NCBI RefSeq assembly: GCF_022539665.2
Contig: NC_081336.1
Location: forward strand, 372,001 to 436,000
Reading direction: 5' to 3'
DNA: 64,000 nucleotides
From: Daphnia carinata
Taxonomy: Eukaryota; Arthropoda; Branchiopoda; Diplostraca; Daphniidae
A program made the translations under genes and the position numbers. Shown here one piece after another: positions 22,601-36,287 of this stretch (position 1 is the first letter of the stretch; each line of letters opens with the position of its first letter). The notes beneath the pieces are model-generated. The model was not told the DNA's origin. It did no database searches and was given only the letters and a program-made list of their open reading frames with translations.

Positions 22601-24938
22601 AGCCGATTGCCATGAGAACTCGGCTTGTTCCATAATAAGCGTAGCCTGGGCATCAGGTTCCACTCGTTTTGCACTGTAATATGATCCGGAATCCATATTG
22701 GGAAGCTAATTCATGAAAATTAAATTTCTTTCAGTTGTTATAAATTTTTAAAAATATATTCTATTTAACCTGAATTAATTTCCGGACGCGTTTGAGGGAA
22801 ACCCAGGCTTCAACTAGTCCTCCAATGACCCAAGGAAATGCGTTGAGTGGGCTGATGAGCATGTTAAATAAGGCCATGCAAGTAAAGACTTTGGCGGAGG
22901 TTAAAGTTCCGCCCATCAAAACAAATGTGGCAAAGGTGAGAATAGCCACCAGGACGGGCGTCGTGGCCCAAAAGTAGACGCAAAGTGCGTCTAAATATTT
23001 GCGGGTTTTCAGGGCTTTGAGCTCTTCGGCTCGAAGCTGTTCGATCCGACGGCGGAAATGCTTTTCCCAGGCGTAGAATTTCACGACACGAATGCCAGTC
23101 AAAAGTTCGTTGAGGAGTCTGACTCGTTTGTCCTTGGCCGTCATCATTTCTCCGCTGTATTTACCTGGATGAAATTAAATATTTAAATTGGGAATTAACT
23201 TTACCAAACTACTAAAAACAAATAATGGGTTTAGTCGTCAATTTCATTGTCAACTGTGAATAACAAAAGAAATTCAAGATTTACCTACTTTAACTGCAAT
23301 CCATCTGTTTATGGGTATCAAAAGAAGCGCAAAACTGAGTCCGGCAAGAAAAGCAAGGCCCACTTGGGCATACAGCAAATACAATGTGACACCAATCTGA
23401 TATTTTTCGTAAGGTATGTATCAAGAATTATTGTTTAACTGGAAAAAAAAATGAATTACCTGAAGAGGAAGGCTCCAAAATGCGTGAAAACTGGGACAAA
23501 AATTGATGATACGATCTGTGTCGATACTCATCATGTTGACGATATCTCCAGAACTTTAAAATTATTATTTCATTAAAATATTTAGTAGATCAACAAATTG
23601 TGTGATATTCCTTGAATAGAATCAATTTCATACCTGAATTGAGAAAGATCTGCTGAGCTCACTCGAAGGGTTTTATTGTAAATAGTTGAAATGAGAGCAA
23701 TGCGCATCCGGAGAGCAATTTCACTGACTTTGAAGTTGAAGTGAACATTACAGAGAGCCGCTTTTCAATAAAAAAAAACAAATCGGAGAAGAATATTTAA
23801 TAACACTTTTTCAGATGAATTAAATTAAAAGGTATACCGGTAAACGAGGCGAGGCAAAGGGCTGCTGCACACAAATAACCAAAGAGCATAGGTTCGGTTT
23901 TGTTGTCGATAAACTGGACCAAGGCCGACAGGACTAACGGCCCAACAAATCCCAAAGCATCGCCCGTGAATTTGAGCAAACCGATGAGGTAGAATGATGA
24001 ACCGAAGCAATTACGGAGGGATTTGACGACAGATTGTGTTTCGTTCATTTGACGTTCAAACTGAGGTGCCACCAATTGCGACGTGGTTTTGCGAGGTAAA
24101 TCAAATAAATCATCTGGAGAGTTTAGTTGTTTTCGACTTCCTGAAGGAAACAGTAAAGCGGTTAAACCATGATAACGAAATAAATGAAAGAAGAAAACTT
24201 ACCTTTCTTCATCAGGGGTTGCACCCACGATAGGAAGAGACGTGAGAGGAAGGTGACACCTTCCCGTGCGATGCCGAGGTAGAACCGATCAAAATCAATG
24301 TCGAAACGATTGTAATGTAGCAATCGTCGTTGGCTGAGGTTTTCGTCCGCAAGGGATTGGAAGGTTCTATCGAAACCAGTAACATCGGCCATGCCATATG
24401 GAATCAAAGTGAATAAGTAGAAGAACTGAAGAACTGCATAGGACATGTCCAGCCAGAACTCTGGATTTTGCAATGTCTTGTCATGAAATTCATGAAAGTT
24501 TCCCCTCAGTTGGAAAGCACAAGGGATGATGGTAAGCATCCATGCAGCTAGTGAGGAGAGAGGCCCTCGGAGGCTCCTAGATACCCTCTGCTTCAGGATC
24601 ATGATGTACAACATGTGGCAGAGCCAGCTAAATGTTGTGACAAAGCTGACCATGTAATCCATCAAGAACAGGCCTTCATGGAAGTAAGATTTTACTATAA
24701 GATTTGAAAATGGAATAAAAGCTAAAAATAGGCAAATGAATGCTCTCAGTGACAGGACAGTGACTTGCACTCGATCTCGAATGACCCAGTTGTACTCTTT
24801 GCCTAGATAGTAGGATGACACTGCAGTCAACACCACACTGGATGGTAAACTGAGAGCTAGCTGACCAAAGCATTTCCCGATGTTACCGTTTGACCAGAAA
24901 ATGAGAGAGGGACTCCCGCATACGAAATTCCAGTCCAT
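19654..24938 (-). CDS. ABCC10: ABC transporter, multidrug resistance-associated protein 7 (ABCC10)
   Basis: A full-length ABCC exporter in the plasma or endosomal membrane; human ABCC10 exports lipophilic conjugates and drugs. About 14 exons. Order: an N-terminal five-helix TMD0 beginning [17 protein letters not shown]1 ([38 protein letters not shown]); NBD1 with Walker A GKVGSGKS, signature [14 protein letters not shown] and [12 protein letters not shown]2 ([39 protein letters not shown]); NBD2 with Walker [10 protein letters not shown], signature [16 protein letters not shown] and Walker [16 protein letters not shown]1 has Asp where NBD2 has the catalytic Glu, as in the family. The intron after AVYQ (donor at 22146) uses GC instead of GT. 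The start follows the human alignment; upstream in-frame ATGs exist. Confidence 0.95.
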
Positions 24939-24999
24939 ATCTGTTGTCAATGCTTCGTTGAGCAGGTACATAAAATGACAACCGGTCGTATTTATATGA

Positions 25000-25263
25000 A
25001 TGAAATCCTTTTTAGTGGACCACAAGATACTCAAACAACTCTGCTACTTCTACACATTGAACAGAAAATATATTTTTCTGCTTTGGAAAAGAGCCTTATT
25101 GATTCACTTGGTTGGACTTGGGTGTTTCGATTTGATTCTAATTGTCAAGATCAAAACACTAGCAGACGACATTAGACCGGAATTCGGATTGCCTCATTTT
25201 CGTTATGATAGCCAAGACATGGGCGGATCAAACATAGCCAGACTTGTTAGAAATTTATTATAA
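25000..25263 (+). CDS. Small putative membrane protein, unrecognised, head to head with ABCC10
   Basis: A single-exon ORF of 87 residues beginning MKSFLVDHKILKQLCYFY. It has one hydrophobic helix around residues 28-50 (LLWKRALLIHLVGLGCFDLILIV region) with basic residues on the N-side, then a soluble tail with GLPHFRYDSQDMGGSNIARLV. Composition is protein-like rather than random, and its ATG is only 61 bp from the ABCC10 start on the opposite strand, suggesting a shared promoter. I do not recognise the family; a small mitochondrial or ER membrane protein is possible. It could also be the last exon of a longer gene. Confidence 0.45.
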   Translation: MKSFLVDHKILKQLCYFYTLNRKYIFLLWKRALLIHLVGLGCFDLILIVKIKTLADDIRPEFGLPHFRYDSQDMGGSNIARLVRNLL

Positions 25264-25541
25264 TGTCGAAAGAAATTTTGCTTTAAGGCGATCATGAAAT
25301 TAAATAATGAAGTTGCCATAAATATTCATTATTTTGAATCAATTTTTTTAGTTCTGCAGTTTTGTCTATTTCAAGCAAACGTTTTCAATACATAATTTGA
25401 AAAACATTTTTTGAAATCATTTCTATTCACGCTATATTTTTTGACAGACAATATAACATTGAATCTTGCAAACGTTGAACCATTCTCTCATGACTAGATG
25501 ATGCCATTTCTTTCCACGAAAAGATTTTGACGTTCCTTTTG

Positions 25542-27774
25542 CTACTTTCCTCGGCATTTGTTGACAAGTCGTCGGCACGATCTTAAACAAGTTTGAACGA
25601 TAGCATCAACAATTTCGCAGACGGTCAAAACAGAAAAACCGAGTAGGAAACCGAGAGATCCACCGATATCGCAGAGGAGAGAAACGGCTCCATAGTCGGC
25701 GCTTTCTTCAATCTCGTCAAACGTGAAATCCTGAAAATTACAAAAAAAAAACCTTCACTTAAAACATTCAGAAGTTTGCTTAATAAAATAATACCTGATA
25801 AAAAAGACGTAGTTTACTTTCAGTGGGTTTACTTTTCGTCATTTCGGTGTAGGCAATGTAAAAATCCTGGTGGCATTGGCGTTGGCAGTGGCTGCAATTG
25901 TTGGTCGTCCACTGACCATAAACGAGTAGATTATCAATTTCTTTCGAATTATTCCAATAAGAATCGGGTGTGTTGCAGTATTCCATATGGCGATTATGAT
26001 ATCCCACTAAAAAACGCATAAAAAATGTAAGTTTGGAACATTGAAACGAAGCAGGTAATAAAGGAACTCACCTGACTTGATGTCCATGAAAGGTAATCTG
26101 CATGTCATCCGGTCGGCGGCAGCTGCCACGAAACAGCGTTCAATGCACTTTGAATAATTGCCATTGTTCACACACGGGCGTTTCCAGACGTTTAACGTGC
26201 GGAACTGTTTTGAGGGATTAACAGGTAATTCAATCAAGTTTAACTGGAGCAAAAAATAGACAATTTTCGAGAACTTGTTTTAAAGCGCAAATTCAATGTT
26301 AGTTTGCGTTAGTGAAGGTTATTGAGGTTGTTACCTCTCTGAGGTAGATGCGGATGTCTTTACCCCAACCGGGGTCAAGAGTGCTGCCGTGCGTGCGGAT
26401 GTCGATGACGGCCGAGTCACGCGGATCGTGAATCAACATCTTCCAGCCCCTTTCACCATGTCCCTTCTTGGCCCCCCACAAGAGTGACGAGCATTCCAGC
26501 TCGTCGTCTTTCAGCTTGACGTAGAGGTTGTTGAAACTGCCCGTTGTTTTCACCCAAGTTTCGTCTTCATCAAAACACATTCGCGTTTAAATGCAATTTT
26601 TTTTTAAACCAAATGAAAACAACAACTTACTGCGGATGAATGAGTAACACACGCCTAAATAGGTGTACACTTTGGTCCAGCGGCCTACTTGATTGCAGCT
26701 AACGTTCCGTCCAAACCAGCACTATCAATTTAACATGAATTATTTCTAATTTAAATTCAATTTCGCTATTTTTTGGGTATGATACACTAGCACCTATTTG
26801 TGTCCTATTACCCTATACTTGTCATCTCCAACTTAACGGCCGTACGTTACACATGACAAGGGAAAGAAACGAAAAATCACGCTACCAAACTAAACACATC
26901 AAACTGATGTGATGAAAGAGTTTGCTCTCCACGGGTTGTACGTGGGGTAGATTTGAAATCAATTTGAGAAAAGCGTAGTTACCTCGACGACGAATTGATC
27001 GGGATCGTGAGCTATGATGTCCCACAGCTGTTTGGCGTCCATGCCTCGTAGGCCGACAAGTTGGCTGATGTTGACTTCGAGTTTGTTCACGCTGCCCGTC
27101 ATTTCTTGCTCTAAAAGTCGGATTTGGCTCATATTGAAACTGTTTTTGTTGCACACCGTCAGAACCGGGAAGCGGAGCGTGTCGTTCATCGTGACGCGCA
27201 CGTTGACAGTTACCGGTGTGGAGCTGTAATATTCAACACGATCTTTCACCTGCGAAGAAAAGACAAACAAAAGGCTCTCATTTTATGTTCCTTTCTTTCT
27301 TTATGGAGGCAAAAGAAAAACCGCACGTTTAAAATGATACATCATTTGTCGCTGCACGCGACACCATGACACCACAAAGCGCCATAAATCGCATTAAGTT
27401 TTAACAGTTAAGTGCATTTTCTGCACACATCTTTTCAATCAAATTTGAAGTGAATTAAAACCCAAAACAAAAATCACCTGAATGATGGCTATGACGAATG
27501 CGGCGACGATGACTAGAATCCAAACGATCCTGCGTGATGGGTTCGTGTCGCCAAAGATGTTGCCGATGCCCGGCATCGAGATGCCAGACAGAGCCGTTTT
27601 AGGTTTCAACTCGGCCAGAGGTCCGTCGTCCGACAACATTTGGAGCATGCACATCGTTTCTTGCAGATCTGGCACAACGGCCGCGATTCCGCTAGATGGC
27701 TGTGGAGCCGTACGATCCATTTGATTGTCAACCGGTCGGTCTGCTAACTTGCGATCGTCTTCGATGAAATACAT
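25542..27774 (-). CDS. DEG/ENaC (pickpocket-type) sodium channel subunit
   Basis: An amiloride-sensitive-type channel subunit for sodium at the plasma membrane. Seven coding exons, from ATG at 27774 to TAG at 25542-25544. TM1 is IVWILVIVAAFVIAII. The ectodomain carries the post-TM1 motif TLRFPVLTVCNKNSF, then Cys-rich stretches (NVSCNQVGRW, ERCFVAAAADRMTCRLPF, NNCSHCQRQCHQDFY). TM2 is preceded by YGAVSLLCDIGGSLGFLLG with the G-x-S selectivity-filter signature (GGS), then FSVLTVCEIVD. The usual HG gating motif before TM1 appears as PG in SGISMPGIGNIF. An acceptor directly before the ATG suggests a further 5' exon. Confidence 0.9.
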
Positions 27775-29300
27775 GGCCAGCCCTATTTGGTTCAAACAAT
27801 TCACAACGAAAAACAAAAAACAAAAATAAAATAAAGTAGAGGGCGAGGCTATTTTTCATTGAGTAAACATCCGGAATGCGGATTAAATTTGAATGGCAGA
27901 TATATCGATTACAGGGCGTGACCCTACATATGATCGTCCAATAGCAAACAGAAAAATTGAAAATGATTAAAACTTAACGTTAAACTATTTTGCGATGGTG
28001 TCAACAGACCATCAGACAGCGAAAACAATTGAAACACTAACAACAACACCTGAAGATTGAGGGGTGTAAGTTAACACGCGTCTATCCTAGTTCAATGATT
28101 TGGTCAGACAGGAGATAATCCTCGTTTGTGTTTCACCTTTTCTAAAGGATTACATTGGTCGGGATTTCACGCAGCCGCTTTTTCATTTTACTCCGCCCCC
28201 CCCCCCCTTCCATACTGGAACACCCTGTTGATACGTGCCAGTTTCCAGTAAACCTGTACCGCTCCTTTTTATTTAGAAAGAAAAACAAAATTGAGCTGGA
28301 CGAAGGCAATAAAAACTGAAGACTGAAAGTGCTGTGAATGTTTTCCAAGTGTTTTCAGCTGCAAGCAGTTTACGATTGTTTACCCGTAGAAATTCGGAAC
28401 AGCGACAAACATGAGAATTGGCAGCTGTAACACATACACAAACTAAGACCAATCATTAGATATGAAATCCAATTTCGTTTGCATCATCATTTAGACGAAA
28501 TAATAGCCGGATGGCGTGTCTACCTGTTTAACGTTATTGACTTTTTTTTTTTCCTGGGATCCATCTCATTACCTGTTTTCATATTAACTTTACAAGGGAC
28601 AACCTTATTTTCGTCTATCGTTTGTTTTGGGCAGGAAGTTCATGTGTACACAAATGAATTTTTTTTTGTTTTTTTTTTTAAACGGCTGGATTGGGAAGGG
28701 CGGTGGAGTTGACCTTAGTACAATCACTTACGAACCCAACCCAACTTTAATTCTACACTTATAAATACCCCCAAAACAAATTTTACGTTGTACGTGCCTA
28801 CCCTTCTTGGCCGTCGAAGTAACGGAACACCACGAACTTGTAAAACACAAGTTTGGCTATCCAAAATGAAAAAGAAATTGCCTACTAATGAAATATAACG
28901 AGTATGAAGAATCTTACCCGAGAGGCATCTCGCAAAGTGTTACGACAAACACGCTGTGAAGCTCCATATGTCATTTTCTGTTTCCGTATTGAATAATGTC
29001 GCTTGCATTGGGCACGCTCAGCATCCAATTGGGTTTTTGCTTGACGATGTCGTTAACGTTGCACGGGTGTGACGTACGACTGCATCTGCCGCCATGTCGC
29101 CTACAAAGAAAATGTAACGGGAACATCGTGTTAAATTATCATCTTATACAGCATGCAAAGACACATGGGCAGGAGAGTAAAGGTGGGATGATGATGGGTG
29201 GGAAAATAAGAAAATGTGAGAAACTACGTAGATTCAAAGTAATACGGAACAACGAGGCCCTTTTTCGTTTCATTACATCGTAGACCGTCAAACCGGATAG
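27775..29300. other. Intergenic; 5' flank of the ENaC gene and of the small secreted gene
   Basis: No protein-like ORF is seen. A C-homopolymer sits at 28197-28208, and a TATAAATA box lies near 28760 on the plus strand, about 540 bp before the next ATG. It may serve a 5' UTR exon of the secreted-protein gene. Confidence 0.4.
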
Positions 29301-29705
29301 ATGGATAAGATTCTACTGATTCTCATGTTATCCATCGTTGTTTGTAATGGCCGACCACCACGGCATAATCAGGCCGAACATATTACAACGACAGTGAATC
29401 GTCGTAGTACATCAGTTTTACGTGCAATTGCCCTTTACGCCAACCCGTTCGGATGGATTGGAACACCAAGTTGGCCCCGCCGTACGACCAAAGCCAACAG
29501 GAAGACCAAAACAAACGTCAGTTACCTTTGGGTCATCGAAATCGATCGTAAATATCGTATCATTTTTTGTTTTATTTTATGCCTTTTGTTTCCCCATCTT
29601 TTTTTTTTTGTTTTAAAAGACTCGAATCACTGGTGGTTTACCGTCTATGAGAAAGGATCGCAAATTCCCGGACCGGATAAAAAAGCAATCATGAAATTGT
29701 TCTAA
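29301..29705 (+). CDS. Small secreted protein, unrecognised
   Basis: Residues 1-18 (MDKILLILMLSIVVCNG) are a clear signal peptide. Removing a 72-bp intron (29548-29619, GT-AG, T-rich 3' end) gives exons 29301-29547 and 29620-29705 and a 110-residue protein; the unspliced frame also stays open and gives 134. The mature part is basic, with ALYANPFGWIGTPSWPRR, and ends in WWFTVYEKGSQIPGPD. The PRR and NRK steps could be processing sites. No cysteine framework, so not a defensin or toxin-like fold. Function unknown; a lineage-restricted secreted peptide is the best guess. Confidence 0.55.
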   Translation: MDKILLILMLSIVVCNGRPPRHNQAEHITTTVNRRSTSVLRAIALYANPFGWIGTPSWPRRTTKANRKTKTNVSYLWVIEIDRKYRIIFCFILCLLFPHLFFFVLKDSNHWWFTVYEKGSQIPGPDKKAIMKLF

Positions 29706-30184
29706 AAACATTTTTCCGCCCTTCTCCATCACGCATCTTTATATTTTATTGACATCTTCCCAGCTTTCTTTTTTTAATATTTCAATAATTCCGCATTATT
29801 TTTGATTGAATTTAATAAGTCCAATGCGATGTTTAACTAAATCATCGAAAGACACAACACGATTTAAAAAAAAAAGTGGGGGGTTGTTGGAATTATGCTA
29901 AGGAGTGTAAGGAAGGAGGGACGAAGGTGTGAATTAAGGATCAAAGAGTCAATTCATTTCAAAAGAGAAATAGATGAAAGAGAAAATAGGAAATGAAGAA
30001 AGAAATGATTGTAAAGATGAGCCAAAATCACTACCTTTTTCCGATCATCGCCTTTTTTCTCTTTTCTTTTTTAAGGAAGAACGGCATGACATCATCATCA
30101 TATTTTTTTCATCAAGATTTTTAAAGAAGAAATTATGGATTTGTTTCTAATTCCTTTTGTAGTTGGAATCCCTTTTTCTTCTTC
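29706..30184. other. Convergent intergenic stretch, low-complexity
   Basis: The 3' flanks of the secreted-protein gene (+) and FAM76 (-). A/T-rich and purine-rich tracts only; nothing else seen. Confidence 0.5.
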
Positions 30185-32465
<2,281 letters not shown>

Positions 32466-33167
32466 ATGAGGATAACTCCAAGGAGGCTAGTGTATTCAGG
32501 ACTTTTTGCCTTAGGAATGTTGTGCATGATTAAGTACATCAACTACCGAAGAGATGAGTCTGCCCAACCAGAGTGCCTAAACCGTAGACCAGATGACCAG
32601 CTCAGAGTCATCTTCCTTGCTGAGCGGGTTCATAGGGCTTTGGAAATACTGCAAGTGCAACATTTCATCTGTTACGAGAGCCTTTGGGCTTCTCTCTATA
32701 ATGAAGGCCCAAGAACGTGGGAACATGTTGTTGAAATGTGTTTGATAGATGACACTTTGGCTCAGCAAGATGAAGCATTTATTGGCAGGTTCTTCAGGGC
32801 ACAAGACCTTATCCTTGATTATGATATGCTGGAAGGTGTCTATGTGGTCAAATTAATGGATAAAGTTAACTTTCCTGGACTTCCGGATGCGGTGAGTCCA
32901 GATGTCAGCGCTCGACTGGTATTATTTCAGCAACGGTCCGAATTCATGATGATGCGCAAGGCCGGTTTGAAAAGAGCTCTTTTACCTGACGATTGCGAAA
33001 ATCCCGTGCTCGAATGCTTTCCTAGTCAACTTGCCTTACCTCCGCTTTCGAGAATCAAGTACGGGCCGAATCAGTATTTTCCAGCACCACGTGAAGGCAT
33101 AGAAATACAAAAATATCATTACCCTGATGATTGGTGGCTTCAAAGAAAGATCCCTTCTTTGTGTTAA
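32466..33167 (+). CDS. Single-pass membrane protein, possibly LicD/fukutin-related-like
   Basis: An intronless 233-residue ORF. Residues 8-26 (LVYSGLFALGMLCMIKYIN) form an N-terminal signal anchor, so a type II Golgi/ER protein is likely. The lumenal part has HFICYESLWASLYNEGP, similar in layout to the start of LicD-type nucleotidyltransferase domains, and a C-terminal PAPREGIEIQKYHYPDDWW, which resembles the end of FKRP/LicD proteins. The expected DxD metal motif is not evident (only CLIDD), so the enzyme may be inactive or the assignment wrong. Family call is an inference. Confidence 0.55.
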   Translation: MRITPRRLVYSGLFALGMLCMIKYINYRRDESAQPECLNRRPDDQLRVIFLAERVHRALEILQVQHFICYESLWASLYNEGPRTWEHVVEMCLIDDTLAQQDEAFIGRFFRAQDLILDYDMLEGVYVVKLMDKVNFPGLPDAVSPDVSARLVLFQQRSEFMMMRKAGLKRALLPDDCENPVLECFPSQLALPPLSRIKYGPNQYFPAPREGIEIQKYHYPDDWWLQRKIPSLC

Positions 33168-34294
33168 TTGTTTAAACTCCCCCGTGAAATTTTTAGTCCT
33201 GAAATCACCTTGTTTCCTATTCCTACCACATTGAAAATACATGCCAATGTTTAACTCTTTGCGCAACCCCAATGTTACTTTTGTGTCGATTTTGATTGAG
33301 ACCTCTAAAAGGCGGAACAAAATGCCTGCTGGCTATAATAAAACGGTTGGTTAGACGAAAAGAGAGTGGCCATTTTTCACCAACGGCGAAAATGCTTTTA
33401 CATTGCACAGAGAAAACATGGGAAAATAACAGATGGTCGTTTTCCTTTTATAACATTAAGTATAGACCCCTATTCGAAGACATACTTTCTGGCAACGCAT
33501 AACAAAGGAAAAATGACATACTGGGTTCATTTCCTCATTAAAAAAAAAAGAAAGAATGCAGAAAAAGTGGCTGACCATACGAGCAGGTTGTTTGTCATCT
33601 GCCAGCAGTCAATATTTTGCAAAGTTAGTAGATGACCAGAAGAAGGCAGTTATGGTTTGTTCTGATTATGAAAACAACAGCAAAAATGTTTTAGCAAAGC
33701 TTTTGGAATACGGGAACAAAATTATGACCTGAATTGTTGTGTGGCACAGCGTTCAACTGGCCTCAATTTTTCGTCTTCTTCTATTTTTAAACGGAAATAT
33801 TTTCGGCTTTTTTTTTTATGTGCCGACTACTAAATATAATCTTTGACCTTTTGCTCTCAATGACATCCTCGCGCTGTTACTGCATCAGCAGTGTGTCTGT
33901 ACGAAGATGATGATTATATGACCTGTACGTGGGTATTCTTTTATACAACTCCTCGACAAAAGAAGTTGACTAACGAGTTTGTCCTAGAAAACGCCGGAGA
34001 AAATGAGGGCCCCAGACCCATCTTTCATGCATGCTTGCCACTGTTCTTAAAGGTCATTATAGTACACACACAGAGAGATAGCACGACTCGAAAGAAATGA
34101 AGCATAAAGTGAAACGAAAAAGAAAAAAAGAGGGGAACTTTTTCAGCAAAATAACGGGCAGGAAACCGTCGTGAGCGTTGCGGTCAGGTGAGCTTTTGAG
34201 GGGAGAAGATCACCGTCACTTATTACAGGACATACGTACCAAAGGGGGAAAGAACTGCCCTCCTCTCACGTGTTCCTCCGTCTACCTGTGGATG
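33168..34294. other. Intergenic, no gene seen
   Basis: Short open frames have no protein-like features. The last 100 bp are the promoter of the downstream secreted-protein gene. Confidence 0.5.
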
Positions 34295-34302
34295 TATAAA
34301 AG
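34295..34302 (+). promoter_or_regulatory. TATA box of the first Gly/Tyr-rich secreted gene
   Basis: TATAAAAG lies 30 bp before an arthropod initiator-like ATCAGTTG (about 34325) and 85 bp before the ATG. Strong TATA/Inr promoters are typical for stage-specific cuticle genes. Confidence 0.7.
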
Positions 34303-34379
34303 CCTTGCGAGTTTCTCGATTCAGCATCAGTTGTTTGAAAGCAGCAGTTCTCCTAGCAACCCATCTACATTCATTTAAA

Positions 34380-34933
34380 ATGCCTTCCATGAAATTGATG
34401 GTAAGTTCCACGGCTTTACTTGTCTACCATTTTATGTTTTACTCCGCTTCGTGAGATAGCCATTAGTTTGCAATGCTTCTTCTGAAAGTATTTTTACCTT
34501 TTTTGTGGCCGAATTTTCTTTTCATAGTTGGTCGTCTTGGCTGCCTTTGTTGCCTACGTCTCGGCCCAATCTGGCTATGCCGCCCCGTCCTACTCCGCAC
34601 CAGCTTACTCCGCCGGAGATTACAAGCCCGGCTATGCCAACGGCCGCGTGAAGATGCAGGTAAATTACTCGTAACTATTTTCAGAAAGAAAAAAAAGAAA
34701 GCTGACGTGACCAAATTTCTCCACGTTATCCGAATCGTGTTCTAAATTGAATCGTACCTCTACCACATCACCTACATATATTCGTACATTCAACTTGTGG
34801 CGAACAGGTGTACCGTGGACCCAACAAGGACTACGGAAAGGACTACGGAAAGGGTTACGATGGCGCTTTCGCTCCCTGGGGCTTCTACGTCACACAACCT
34901 GAAGACAACAAAGCTTACGGAAAGGGCTATTAA
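34380..34933 (+). CDS. Gly/Tyr-rich secreted protein, copy 1 (cuticle-like)
   Basis: Exons 34380-34400, 34528-34659 and 34808-34933 give 92 residues. The signal peptide spans exons 1-2 (MPSMKLM then LVVLAAFVAYVSA). The mature protein is rich in Tyr, Gly, Ala and Ser (GYAAPSYSAPAYSAGDYKP), followed by ANGRVKMQVYRGP, KDYGKDYGKGY repeats and FAPWGFYVTQPEDNKAYG. It is closely related to the gene at 36288. No R&R chitin-binding consensus is present, so it is a cuticle-like or extracellular-matrix protein only by composition. The intron after KMQ is absent in the paralogue. Confidence 0.85.
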
Positions 34934-35103
34934 GGCTACCGGCTAAACATCATTTCTGCAGCGCTTTGGCCTGTGGTTATCCTTCACAACGGTGAAAATC
35001 AGTGCCCTCCCTTCAAGACTCACCATCACACCTAAGAAAGAAAAAAAAATATATAATATATGTATTTGATGACAACAAAATGCGGCTGGACTCCGCAGCT
35101 TGC

Positions 35104-35106
<3 letters not shown>

Positions 35107-35135
<29 letters not shown>
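35107..35135. repeat. A29 homopolymer in the 3' flank
   Basis: Twenty-nine consecutive A residues 170 bp after the stop codon. It could be a retroposition footprint or simple slippage tract; no target-site duplication was recognised. Confidence 0.9.
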
Positions 35136-35139
<4 letters not shown>

Positions 35140-35747
35140 TGTATTTCCTGCAATCATGAAATATAAAATAATTTCGAAAAACTGAAACCATTTGTGAACG
35201 TTTTCTTTTTTTTTTTATACTGTTTTATATACGTGCCAATTCGTTAACTGATAAAATATCTAAATTTTGAATCTGGGTTGAACGATTCAGTTAAACCGGA
35301 ATCGTTGGGTAAAGAATCAAGGCATAACTTGGTTCCAGGAAAAAGGGTGTCGTTATTAAATGACATCATTTACAACCAAGCCGAGAGCAATGCAACCGCT
35401 TATTCGGCACAATTTCTTTCATAAATGATGTTTTAGTTAAGAATGAGACCAACCTTTTTGCTCCTGATGCCTGCCGGATACGTATAAACTTGCATTACTA
35501 TAGGCCACGTCTTGATATGAACGATGGCTGTTCTCATTTCATTTCTCCAACACTGATAGGAAATACTCTTACGGCATAGGGTGGAACCTCTTTGTTTCCT
35601 TTTCTATCAGCTCTTCTGCCAAAACATATGGCTAATTTAGAGCCACCTGTTTTTTTTCAGAGGAATTTTACTGTTTCTCATACAGGTTTACCTTAAGGAG
35701 AATATCAAATACGAATAAAAATTTGTATCGCCAAATTTAACGAACAT
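35136..35747. other. Intergenic, no gene seen
   Basis: A/T-rich sequence; no protein-like ORF or structured element recognised. Confidence 0.5.
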
Positions 35748-35903
35748 TTAATTAAACCAGTCCCAATTTGAGGTCTTTGACCTGGATTGTGAACTCCAAG
35801 CGCTTATGTAGGCCCAGTGTTCCTCTCTCTTGTAGTTGGTACTGGCGTCTAAGTAAAGCACTGCGTGCTCATTTGCGGATATACTGCCGTATTCGCAATT
35901 CAC
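35748..35903 (-). other. Candidate terminal coding exon, minus strand
   Basis: A 52-codon open segment after a good acceptor (pyrimidine tract ending CTTTCAG) reads VNCEYGSISANEHAVLYLD and ends in TSNWDWFN then TAA. Composition is strongly protein-like. A possible preceding exon continues through PFHAQKRIK across a 49-bp intron, but no ATG start or family is recognised. It may be a small gene or a relic. Confidence 0.3.
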
Positions 35904-36210
35904 CTGAAAGAGACAAATTTAAGTAAATGTTTTGGTTTAAAACGATGAAAACCTTGATACGTTTCTGGGCGTGAAAAGGTATTAGCAAGGACATTGGTAC
36001 ACTTTTTTGCTGCAAAGCTATAAAAACAAAACAGTGAGGGCACCTCCATCCTGCGGCTATGGCTACGTATGAAGACACGAACACGATTGTACATGGGGCG
36101 GAGCAGTTGGGCGGGCACGTATATCGGTAAGCGCGTTATGGGCTGAGGCCAATCAGCATCATTTTTTTTCTTTCCTTCCTCCCCAATTGTTTTTCCTAGT
36201 TTCACTCGGG

Positions 36211-36218
36211 TATATAAG
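36211..36218 (+). promoter_or_regulatory. TATA box of the second Gly/Tyr-rich secreted gene
   Basis: TATATAAG lies 77 bp before the ATG at 36288, with CATCCAGTC as an initiator-like site about 30 bp downstream. Same layout as the promoter of copy 1. Confidence 0.7.
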
Positions 36219-36287
36219 CCAACCGACCAGTGCCTAAAATCATCCAGTCTTCATCCGTCGACATCAACTACAACAACAATCCCAACA

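Noticed and set aside
24975-25175. Alternative frame starting at 24975 over the small ORF
   Set aside because: The frame starting at 25000 has the hydrophobic helix and coherent composition; the other is an overlap shadow.
27681-27700. CTAGATGGC in the ENaC first exon as a further CTCF-like site
   Set aside because: It lies in coding sequence and lacks the last consensus base.
32466-33167. Assigning the gene as FKRP itself
   Set aside because: It is about half the FKRP length and lacks a clear DxD motif; only the general LicD-like layout is supported.
35107-35135. A29 tract as evidence of a processed retrocopy of the secreted gene
   Set aside because: The gene before it contains introns, and no duplicated target site was seen.
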